From: Bog-159 sp050008575
Lineage (GTDB): Bacteria; Acidobacteriota; Terriglobia; Bryobacterales; Bryobacteraceae
Assembly: GCA_050008575.1 (NCBI GenBank)
Contig: JBEKMJ010000022.1
Coordinates: 59,051-123,050 of the forward strand
DNA length: 64,000 bases
Direction of reading: 5' to 3'
Within the stretch, counting starts at the first letter, position 1; every line of letters starts with the position of its first letter. Of this stretch, positions 57,623 through 64,000 are shown in pieces. Below the pieces are notes generated by a model. The model was given only the letters and a program-made list of their open reading frames with translations, was not told the origin of the DNA and searched no databases. A program made the position numbers and the translations under genes.

Positions 57623-58144
57623 ATGGCGTATGAGCCGGGCGATCGTCCCACTATCCTGAGCAGGCAGTTCCTGCTGACCTTCGGCATCGGATTGGTCGTC
57701 ATCCTGATCGCCGTCGCCGGCATTTTCTTTCTGCAGCGCGGCGCGCATGTGGAGCTGAAGGGCACCGTCCTGAAGGTGCGCACCATGGGCATGGAGGATA
57801 ACAGCTCGCTGGCGGTGGTCGATTTCCGTTTCGCAAACGCGTCCGATGTCCCCTTTGTAGTGCGCAGCGTGGATGTCTCCGCCACCGGACCGGGCGGCGC
57901 GAGCTACAAAAGCACCCCGGTGCCGGAAGTGGATGCCAAACGGATCTTCGAGTATTACCCCATTTTGGGGCAGAAGTACAATGCGTCTCTGATCACGCGC
58001 GACAGGATTCCAGGGCGGACCACGCAGGACCGTATGATTGTGGCGCGCTTCGAAGTACCTATCGCCACGCTGGACGCCCGCACCAACTTAAAAATCCGCA
58101 TTGAGGACGTAGATGGCCCTGTATCCGAATTGGCTGAGAAATAG
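57623..58144 (+). CDS. Single-span membrane protein, hypothetical
   Basis: The 173-aa protein has one TM helix (FLLTFGIGLVVILIAVAGIF, residues 17-36) and a beta-rich exterior domain (VELKGTVLKVRTMGMEDNSS, VVDFRFANASDVPFVVRSVD, MIVARFEVPIATLDARTNLK). It is probably exported as a bitopic protein. Its 3' end overlaps the next gene by 32 nt in a different frame, so the two are translationally linked. No family is recognised. Confidence 0.72.
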   Translation: MAYEPGDRPTILSRQFLLTFGIGLVVILIAVAGIFFLQRGAHVELKGTVLKVRTMGMEDNSSLAVVDFRFANASDVPFVVRSVDVSATGPGGASYKSTPVPEVDAKRIFEYYPILGQKYNASLITRDRIPGRTTQDRMIVARFEVPIATLDARTNLKIRIEDVDGPVSELAEK

Positions 58145-59345
58145 CCTGCTGGCAGGCTGGGCGGTGGCGCTGCCGGCCCTAGCCACACCCGACATTGTGG
58201 TTCCCGAAGGCACGCAGATCCAAATCCGCCTGAAGACCAAGATCGCTTCCAACGTTTCCAAGCCGGACGACCCGGTGGAGACCATGGTGATCGCGCCGGT
58301 GACGGTGAACGGCGGGCTCGCCATACCCGCCGGCGTCACCCTGCGCGGCGTGGTCACGGGGGCCGGCGCGGCCACCGATCCTTCGGTGCGCGCGACGCTC
58401 GCGCTGGATTTGCGGGTACTCGAAATGGGCGGCCAGCGCGTGCGGGTGCACACGCTGCTTACCGCGGTCGAGAACGCCCGTGAAAGCGTCAACGATAAGG
58501 GTGAGATCCAAGGCATACTCGCGAATGAGACGCTTTCCTCGCGCATGGACTCGGGCATTTCGAAGCTGGCGGACAAATATTCCGGGCTGGGCGGTTTCTT
58601 GAGCGCCGCCAAGAGCGCCGTGTTTAAGGAGACCGAAGGCGATATCGCCTACGATTCCGGCGTGGAGATGGACCTGAAGTTGACGGCCGCGCTGACGCTG
58701 GCCGGTCCGCCGCCGCCCGGACCCGATGCCGCGCTGCAACCGTTCGCCGATCCGCGAGCGTTGATGGATCTGGTGAATCGGCAGCCATTCCAGACCCGCG
58801 CGCAGAAGCCGCCCCAGCCATCCGACATTACTACGCTGATGTTCATCGGCAGCCAGGCGCAGGTGCAGGCTGCGTTTGCCGGCGCCGGCTGGAGCCAGGC
58901 ATCCAAGCTAGGCGAGAAATCCAAATTCGAAACCATGCGCGCCATCGCCGAGGACCGGGGATACAGCGAGGCGCCGGTCTCGATTCTGTATCTGGATGGG
59001 CGTGCGCCGGATATGGTTTTCGAGAAAGCGAACAACACCTTTTCCAAGCGCCATCACCTGCGTATCTGGCTGCGGCCCGATCCGTACCAGGGCCAGCCCG
59101 TATGGGTCTGCGCCGCCACGCACGATACTGGCATCGACTTTTCGGCGAAGGACCGCACCTTCATCCATAAGATCGATTCGCAGATCGACATGGAGCGTGC
59201 CAAGGTGGTCAACGATTTGTTGCTGACCGGCAAGGTGCTATCGCTGTCGATGGTAGATCGTCCGACGGTGCCGCGGAGCGGGCAGAATGCCACGGGCGAC
59301 AACTTGAATACGGATGGCAGGATGGCGGTGCTGCTTTTGCAATAA
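58113..59345 (+). CDS. Exported VirB10/TrbI-like plus LssY_C domain protein
   Basis: The 410-aa protein has an N-terminal hydrophobic signal-like segment (LRNSLLAGWAVALPALA), a beta domain (IVVPEGTQIQIRLKTKIASN; GLAIPAGVTLRGVVTGAG) resembling the protein at 49534, and a C-terminal LssY_C domain (VSILYLDGRAPDMVFEKANN; HHLRIWL; GQPVWVCAATHDTGIDFS). LssY_C is usually found with PAP2-type proteins. It overlaps the preceding gene by 32 nt. The repeat cluster starts at the first base after its TAA. Confidence 0.78.
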   Translation: MALYPNWLRNSLLAGWAVALPALATPDIVVPEGTQIQIRLKTKIASNVSKPDDPVETMVIAPVTVNGGLAIPAGVTLRGVVTGAGAATDPSVRATLALDLRVLEMGGQRVRVHTLLTAVENARESVNDKGEIQGILANETLSSRMDSGISKLADKYSGLGGFLSAAKSAVFKETEGDIAYDSGVEMDLKLTAALTLAGPPPPGPDAALQPFADPRALMDLVNRQPFQTRAQKPPQPSDITTLMFIGSQAQVQAAFAGAGWSQASKLGEKSKFETMRAIAEDRGYSEAPVSILYLDGRAPDMVFEKANNTFSKRHHLRIWLRPDPYQGQPVWVCAATHDTGIDFSAKDRTFIHKIDSQIDMERAKVVNDLLLTGKVLSLSMVDRPTVPRSGQNATGDNLNTDGRMAVLLLQ

Positions 59346-59445
59346 GTGGGGCAGCGCCGTGCGCTGCCGCGTACGCTTATAAAGGCGAGCTTCGCTCGCC
59401 TGTGTCGGCAAACTGCCGACACGGCACGCCGGGGGCATGCGCCAC
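59346..59445. repeat. Palindromic repeat abutting the LssY_C stop
   Basis: GTGGGGC starts exactly after the TAA. GGCAGCGC-CGT-GCGCTGCC, GGCGAGC-TTC-GCTCGCC, GTGTCGGCAAACTGCCGACAC and a GGGGGCATGCGCCAC tail follow. Confidence 0.8.
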
Positions 59446-59464
59446 GAGGCTACCCAACTGAACT

Positions 59465-60298
59465 TCAGGCCCTGAGCAATTTATGAAACACGGTGTTGCG
59501 GGGAGAGTTGGTTTCCACGTGGTCCGCGCCTGAAGCGGTAAGCACGCAATCCGAGTTATCTCCAATCAGCACGAAGCCCCGGTCTTTCAGATACCACACG
59601 GCGAACGCAATGTATTCGCGCGGAAACGACATCAGCCGCTCCAGATCCAGCAGCGAAAGCCCGGGATGCTCCATGTCGGACCGGCGGCGGTTATAGAGCA
59701 GACACAAGATGCCCAGCCGGCGGTTCTGCTCGCCCTCGATCCCATCCACGAATTCCTTCAGTTCGAAGGCCGGCAGCGGCTGGCATTCTCCCACGCGGCG
59801 CGCGGCATCGTAGACCGCCCGCTTTTCCGGGTCGGAAAGCACTTCATAAGCTTCGTTCAGCAGCAGGAATCGCTCGGAATCGCCAGTCTGGGGATTGTCC
59901 GGATGGAAGCGCGCGGCCATGATGCGATAGACGCGGTGGATGGTTTCCGGCTCGGCATTTTGGCTGACTTGCAGCACTTCGTAAAAATCGACCGCGTCCA
60001 CCAGGGGCAGGCGCAAAGTCCGCTTGGTTTCTTCGGAAAACTCCAGCCCTACCAGGTATCCCGAGCCGCGCTTTGTGCAGTTGCGCACGGTGGCCTTGCC
60101 GCTGAGCTCGTGCCGCTCGGCTTGCAGGCTGACGGGCACGCCGGTATGCATTTCTTCGGTGGATTCGATGCGCATGCCGGACCTGGAAACATTCAGGCCC
60201 CGCACCCGGAGGGATCGGCTCTGGCCGCGTCCGTCCTCCCATGTCACGGCAAACATGGCGTTGGTAAAGCGCCGCTGTTCTTTTCTCTTTTCAGACAT
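59465..60298 (-). CDS. PilZ-DnaJ fusion protein
   Basis: The 277-aa protein combines an N-terminal PilZ domain (KEQRRF at residues 6-11, NVSRSGMRI at 37-45, YLVGLEFSEE), a J domain (VDFYEVLQVSQNAEPETIHR, with HPD at 132-134 and NEAYEVLSDPEKRAVYDAAR) and a C-terminal winged-helix-like region (LSLLDLERLMSFPREYIAFA, then LTASGADHVE). It could couple c-di-GMP to DnaK or regulate through its helical tail. ATG 60298 is chosen because the PilZ motif starts there and AGGA precedes it. Confidence 0.85.
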   Translation of the reverse strand: MSEKRKEQRRFTNAMFAVTWEDGRGQSRSLRVRGLNVSRSGMRIESTEEMHTGVPVSLQAERHELSGKATVRNCTKRGSGYLVGLEFSEETKRTLRLPLVDAVDFYEVLQVSQNAEPETIHRVYRIMAARFHPDNPQTGDSERFLLLNEAYEVLSDPEKRAVYDAARRVGECQPLPAFELKEFVDGIEGEQNRRLGILCLLYNRRRSDMEHPGLSLLDLERLMSFPREYIAFAVWYLKDRGFVLIGDNSDCVLTASGADHVETNSPRNTVFHKLLRA

Positions 60299-60371
60299 TC
60301 CTGTGGCTCTGTATACTGGATACCTTGGCGGGGGCTGCGGCGGCAAGTTAGCAAAGGTACTCCAGGTAAGG

Positions 60372-60413
60372 GTTAACGTTGTCCTCGGTTAACCGCCGCT
60401 AACTGGAGTTAAC
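60372..60413. promoter_or_regulatory. Three GTTAAC sites upstream of the PilZ-DnaJ gene
   Basis: GTTAAC occurs at 60372-60377, 60388-60393 and 60408-60413, with a related GCTAAC at 60399. The 16-20-bp spacing suggests operator half sites, or the 3' region of the enoyl-CoA hydratase gene. It lies between two minus-strand genes. Confidence 0.35.
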
Positions 60414-60423
60414 GCAGAGCCGC

Positions 60424-61200
60424 CTACTTCCCCGTCCAACAGGGCGCGCGCTTCTCCAGGAAGGCCGAAATGCCCTCTTGCGCGTCCGCCGCCAGCGAGT
60501 TCATCGACATCACCTCCTTGGCATAAGCGTAGGCCTTGGGCTGGTCCAGATCGATTTGCGTGTAGTACGCCTGCTTTCCCAGCGACACGGTGAAGGTGCT
60601 CGAATCCGCGATGCGCGCCGCCAGCTTGCGCGTTTCCGCCTGCAGCTCGGCCGCCGGGACCACGCGGTTGACGAGTCCCCAATCGGCCGCGGTGGCCGCA
60701 TCCACCATCTCACCCGTCAGCAGCATTTGGAGCGCGCGCTTGCGCCCCACCGCGCGGCTCAAAGCCACCATGGGGGTGGTGCAGAACAGGCCGATGCGTA
60801 CGCCGGGCGTGGCGAAGGCGGCCTGTTCCGACGCAACGGCCAAATCGCAGGTGGCCACCAACTGGCAGCCCGCCGCGGTGGCGATGCCTTGCACCTCCGC
60901 GATCACCGGCTGCGGAATAGCCTGGATCTTCATCATCAGCTCGCTGCAAACGTCGAACAGCCGCCGGTATTCGTTGATATCGCGGCCCACCATTTCGGAG
61001 AGATCGTGCCCCGAACAAAAAACTTTGCCCGCCGCGGCCAGGACTACGGCTCGAACCGCGCGGTCGCGCCCGAGCGCGTCCAGGCAGTCGATCAACTCCA
61101 GCATCAACTCCAGCGACAGCGCATTGCGCCGCTGCGGACGGTTCAGTGTGAGCACGGCCGACGGCCCGTCGTGCTCCACGCAAATGCTTTGATAGCTCAT
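60424..61200 (-). CDS. Enoyl-CoA hydratase/isomerase family protein
   Basis: The 258-aa crotonase-fold protein has LNRPQRRNALSLELMLELID, the oxyanion loop AAGKVFCSGHDLSEM and GIATAAGCQLVATCDLAVAS, with the second-site motif ATPGVRIGLFCTTPMVALSR. The typical catalytic Glu pair is not fully conserved (CTTPM at the second site), so ECHDC3-like or isomerase activity is possible. It acts on acyl-CoA in the cytoplasm. Its start overlaps the preceding alkyltransferase-like gene by 4 nt (ATGA). Confidence 0.9.
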   Translation of the reverse strand: MSYQSICVEHDGPSAVLTLNRPQRRNALSLELMLELIDCLDALGRDRAVRAVVLAAAGKVFCSGHDLSEMVGRDINEYRRLFDVCSELMMKIQAIPQPVIAEVQGIATAAGCQLVATCDLAVASEQAAFATPGVRIGLFCTTPMVALSRAVGRKRALQMLLTGEMVDAATAADWGLVNRVVPAAELQAETRKLAARIADSSTFTVSLGKQAYYTQIDLDQPKAYAYAKEVMSMNSLAADAQEGISAFLEKRAPCWTGK

Positions 61201-61508
61201 GATGGCGTCCTCTTTTTCTTCGCTTTAAAATCGAACGCGTGGCGGGTCATGTCCACGCGGCTGCCGCGGAAGGCCACACCCTCGGCCTGCAGCCGCAAGC
61301 GTTGCTCAAGCCCCGCCTGGCCGGGCAGCCGGATGTGCCCTCCGGCGCCTAGCACCCGATGCCAGGGGATGCCGCCCTTGGCATTGTGCAGCGCCCAGGC
61401 GACCTGCCGGGCCGCGCCGGGAAAGCCCGTGGCCCGCGCCACGTCGCCGTAGGTGGCCACGCGGCCTTTTGGAATCCTGGATATGGTGCGGCGCAATTGC
61501 TCCAGCAT
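61197..61508 (-). CDS. Alkyltransferase-like (ATL) DNA damage-binding protein
   Basis: The 103-aa protein has the MGMT DNA-binding core: IPKGRVATYGDVARATGFPG, ARQVAWALHN and IPWHRVLGAGG. Trp49 replaces the alkyl-accepting Cys of PCHR, which identifies the ATL class that binds O6-alkylguanine without repair and recruits nucleotide excision repair. It is coupled to the downstream enoyl-CoA hydratase gene. It has the expected short length of the ATL family. Confidence 0.9.
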   Translation of the reverse strand: MLEQLRRTISRIPKGRVATYGDVARATGFPGAARQVAWALHNAKGGIPWHRVLGAGGHIRLPGQAGLEQRLRLQAEGVAFRGSRVDMTRHAFDFKAKKKRTPS

Positions 61509-61576
61509 CGCTCCTATTAGTGTACGGGAATCGTCCCGAGCCGAAACCTTGTCCCTGCCACAAGCTGAAGCCCGTG

Positions 61577-63640
61577 CTACCGCGGCGGATGGTTCAGCTT
61601 GTCGAGCGCCTCATCCACCCACAACCGCTCCATGTAGAGCCCGTTTGGCCGTTGCAGCCGTATGCTGGCGCCCGGATCGATCAGCCAGGTCTGCCCCATC
61701 GCCGCCTCCGGCAGCACCTGTTCCACGTAGGATTTGCCCACCAGCACCGGGAAGTTGAACTTGCGCTCCTCCATGAACCGCTCCACAATGGCCGGGTTTT
61801 CATCCACGCTCAGGCTGATGGCCTGCACATCGGACCGGCCCTTTACGGCGTCATAAAGTTTCTGCATCCCCGGCAGTTCCCGCCAGCATGGACCGCACCA
61901 CGTGGCCCATAGAAACACGAAAGTAGTCTTGCCTTTGAAATCGGCCAGTGTCCAGGTCCGTCCCGCGGCGTCGGGTACGTGCATCTCCGGTAAGGTTCGG
62001 TTCAGCGCGTTCCAGGCCATCGACGGCCAGCCGCGAGGCGGGTCGGGCTTGCCTGCCGGCCAGGGCTGCGCCTTCGACCACACCGCCCAAGCTTCGTCGC
62101 TCCCGCCGAGTTCCTTGAACAGCGTGCGCGCGAGGTTCACGGGACCGGCATATTCCCGCACGTAGACGGGATTGGTAATCAACTGGTGATAGTAAGCCAG
62201 CGCGTCCAGCTTGTGGCCTTCCGCCTGCGCCACGCGGCCCATCAAGAGCACATACCGGCCTTCCCGATCCGGAAAGTTCATGGGGTCCTGGTCGTAGTAT
62301 TTCGGGAAGTCCGTGTCCAGCCATTTGCGCATCTTGCTAAGCGTCGAATGGGCCAGATCGAAGTCTTTCAATGCGAGTGCCCCATCCGCGAGGGTGACCA
62401 GAATAGCGAAGCGGAATTTCGCCCGGCTGCCTTCATCCAGATCTGCCGTGAGGGTTCCCCGGATCAGATCGCTTTGGGCCGGCGGATCGGTTTCGGACCA
62501 ATCCAGTAGTCCGCGCAGCGTGCCCACGGCTTCCGGAACCATGACGTCCGCGGCAACCCAATCCTGAGCGATCAGGTGCTTGAGAGAATGCGGGTCTCCC
62601 GTGAAGCCGGTGTGCGTCAATCCATCCCCGACCTGCTTCCAGTCTTCAGCGGAGCGGCTCCGCGTCTCGACCAGGGCGCTGCGCCGCTGCTCCCAGGCGA
62701 AGAGATTGTCCGGCCATTGCTTGATCCACCCGGCGGAGGCGTTGTAAAGCGCCTCGGCGTAAGCGGACTGCGCCGCCTGCCCGGATCCTCTGGGGTGATC
62801 CTTCTCCCAAGCCTGGTAAGCGTCGAATACCGGGTTGTGGGGGCGTGCCGCCGCAATGCGCGCCTCGGTGCGCTTCTCGCCCTCTGTCTGGCCACTCAAG
62901 CGGTAGCCAGTGCTCAGCACGTCGAGAACGGCTGCGTCGTTGGCCTGCGAAAGCGGCTCAATGCGCTTTAAATCCTCCGCGACCGCGTTCTTCACGCGCT
63001 CCAGTTCCGCGGGCGGCGCCAAGCGGAATTCGACGGCCCAGAGCGTGGAGTAGTAACGCAGCCGCCACGGCTCGGTGGCAATTTGAAGCTGCGCGCGCCA
63101 TGCGCCCGCGAATTCACGCAAGGCACGCGGGTCTTCGATCGCATTCAGGTACTGGAATGCGTCCAAGTTCGCCGGACACGCTTGCTGATACGCACGCAGG
63201 TTTTCGGCCACCTTACCTGGATCGTGGAATGCGGCGCTGGAGTAAATTTCGGTCAATGCCAGATAGGTCCAAGGGAGTTTGGGTTCGCGGGCGATCGCCT
63301 TTTGCAACAACAGGATCGCGGACGGCGTATCTTTCCCGACCAGCGCGCGCCCGTAAAGATACAAATAGCGCGGGTCGTCCGGGTGCGTGGCCAGCTTGTC
63401 CTGAAACAAGGCTGCCAAGCTGCCGGTCCGCGGCTTGGACTGCAGTTCGATCAGCCACCGGTTCAGGAACAAATCGTCCGGAGACTGTGCCAGCGCTTCT
63501 CGAATTTGGGCGATCTTGGCGTTCCGGCCGGACTCTTCTGGCGAGAGCGCTTGCAGGACCGCGGGCGGAGCGCAGGCGTCGACGGGCGTCTGCGCGCGCG
63601 CGGCGGAGGCCAGCAGTACGAGGACCGGAAAAAGGCGCAT
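61577..63640 (-). CDS. Exported TPR-like protein with C-terminal thioredoxin domain
   Basis: The 687-aa protein has a signal peptide (MRLFPVLVLLASAARAQ) and about 500 residues of helical, TPR-like sequence (LYLYGRALVGKDTPSAILLL; LDALAYYHQLITNPVYVREY). A TlpA/ResA-like thioredoxin domain follows with WATWCGPCWRELPGMQKLY. The tail includes PVLVGKSYVEQVLPEAAMGQ. It may be a periplasmic thiol reductase scaffolded on a helical repeat. Monocistronic; no cytochrome assembly genes are adjacent. Confidence 0.82.
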   Translation of the reverse strand: MRLFPVLVLLASAARAQTPVDACAPPAVLQALSPEESGRNAKIAQIREALAQSPDDLFLNRWLIELQSKPRTGSLAALFQDKLATHPDDPRYLYLYGRALVGKDTPSAILLLQKAIAREPKLPWTYLALTEIYSSAAFHDPGKVAENLRAYQQACPANLDAFQYLNAIEDPRALREFAGAWRAQLQIATEPWRLRYYSTLWAVEFRLAPPAELERVKNAVAEDLKRIEPLSQANDAAVLDVLSTGYRLSGQTEGEKRTEARIAAARPHNPVFDAYQAWEKDHPRGSGQAAQSAYAEALYNASAGWIKQWPDNLFAWEQRRSALVETRSRSAEDWKQVGDGLTHTGFTGDPHSLKHLIAQDWVAADVMVPEAVGTLRGLLDWSETDPPAQSDLIRGTLTADLDEGSRAKFRFAILVTLADGALALKDFDLAHSTLSKMRKWLDTDFPKYYDQDPMNFPDREGRYVLLMGRVAQAEGHKLDALAYYHQLITNPVYVREYAGPVNLARTLFKELGGSDEAWAVWSKAQPWPAGKPDPPRGWPSMAWNALNRTLPEMHVPDAAGRTWTLADFKGKTTFVFLWATWCGPCWRELPGMQKLYDAVKGRSDVQAISLSVDENPAIVERFMEERKFNFPVLVGKSYVEQVLPEAAMGQTWLIDPGASIRLQRPNGLYMERLWVDEALDKLNHPPR

Positions 63641-63710
63641 GCGTCACCTCATTAGTGTAGATGACGCCCGCCGGCGCCCAGGCGTGCAGCAGCAGGCCGA
63701 TTATCCAATT

Positions 63711-63781
63711 GGAGGGCGGGCTTCAGCCCCGCTGGTAGTACGGACTTCAGCCTATGTGCGGCGGGCGAAACCCCTGGGGGG
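63711..63781. repeat. Palindromic repeat near the right edge
   Basis: GAGGGCGGGCTTCAGCCCCG and GACTTCAGCCTATGTGCGGC lie downstream of a start-distal gene end, with GGCGGGCGAAACCCCTGGGG after. The words match the loose modules at 50510-50560. Confidence 0.6.
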
Positions 63782-63824
63782 CGGGTCTGGTGTTGTTTGG
63801 ACGCAGGGCGGTTGCTACGGAGGC

Positions 63825-64000
63825 ATGGCCAAAACACGTCGCGGCAACGGGGAGCAGAAATGGTCCATTTTCACCGACGACATCGACCGACCGTCGATCG
63901 AGCCTTCCAGCGGCCGGATTTATGCGATCACCGATGCCGGTTCCCAATACAACTACAACACTCTGTATAGCGCCACTGCGGCGGGCACGCTGACTTCGGC
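63825..64000 (+). CDS. Hypothetical protein, 3' truncated by window edge
   Basis: GGAGG two bases before the ATG at 63825 supports this start. The 58 visible residues read MAKTRRGNGEQKWSIFTDDI, then RIYAITDAGSQYNYNTLYSA to the edge, with no stop. I recognise no domain. The next bases would be needed to classify it. Confidence 0.45.
   Translation, partial: MAKTRRGNGEQKWSIFTDDIDRPSIEPSSGRIYAITDAGSQYNYNTLYSATAAGTLTS

Overview
This 64 kb window is high-GC chromosomal DNA, most likely from an Acidobacteriota member of the Solibacter/Bryobacter type. That placement is inferred from gene content. The window holds a PadR regulator next to an ADOP-type (acidobacterial duplicated orphan permease) FtsX/MacB permease, several secreted repeat proteins (TIGR03803, HAF and tectonin-like propellers), many Tat or Sec signal peptides on oxidoreductases and glycosidases, and short genes spaced by palindromic repeats. 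I see no rRNA, tRNA, CRISPR array, complete IS element or prophage.

Layout: 1-836 is the 3' part of a sugar-phosphate isomerase/epimerase. 1.1-11.8 kb is a Tad (Flp) pilus locus: a divergent NarL/LuxR-type regulator, a PilZ protein, a polytopic membrane protein, flp pilin, cpaB, cpaC secretin, cpaE/tadZ, cpaF/tadA, tadB, tadC, an unlisted 32-aa membrane peptide and a strong terminator. 11.9-19.3 kb is a membrane cluster: a squalene-cyclase-like repeat protein, a DUF362 Tat protein, then a duplicated set of large membrane protein, tiny one-helix peptide and PAP2 phosphatase. 19.5-29.3 kb is mixed. It has an UlaG-like metallo-hydrolase, a gene-poor decay zone (20.6-22.0 kb), a GIY-YIG-like ORF, a tldD/pmbA pair, a TIGR03803 protein, a GNAT acetyltransferase, and a graveyard in which a class C beta-lactamase remnant is joined to a dead vapBC toxin-antitoxin module.

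29.6-46.3 kb holds a Gfo/Idh/MocA oxidoreductase with a PIG-L deacetylase, a large secreted protein, hemerythrin, a PNPOx-like flavoprotein, a double-redoxin protein, a two-gene AAA ATPase + DUF4276 (TOPRIM-like) unit resembling defence modules, a zinc-ribbon-like protein with an MscS channel, a CocE/S15 hydrolase, a receiver/DUF3052-like protein, a double glyoxalase-fold protein and a GH13 glucosidase. 46.3-63.6 kb holds ADOP permease/PadR, a GH1 beta-glucosidase, three adjacent secreted repeat proteins, DUF1810, an LssY_C protein, a PilZ-DnaJ fusion, an enoyl-CoA hydratase, an alkyltransferase-like protein with Trp replacing the active Cys, and a secreted thioredoxin-tailed protein.

The most striking non-coding signal is a modular palindromic repeat family. 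Composite elements often run from GTGGGGC to GCCCCAC and are built from interchangeable short hairpins. They sit just after stop codons throughout the window, form two tandem arrays, and in three places lie in frame inside genes.
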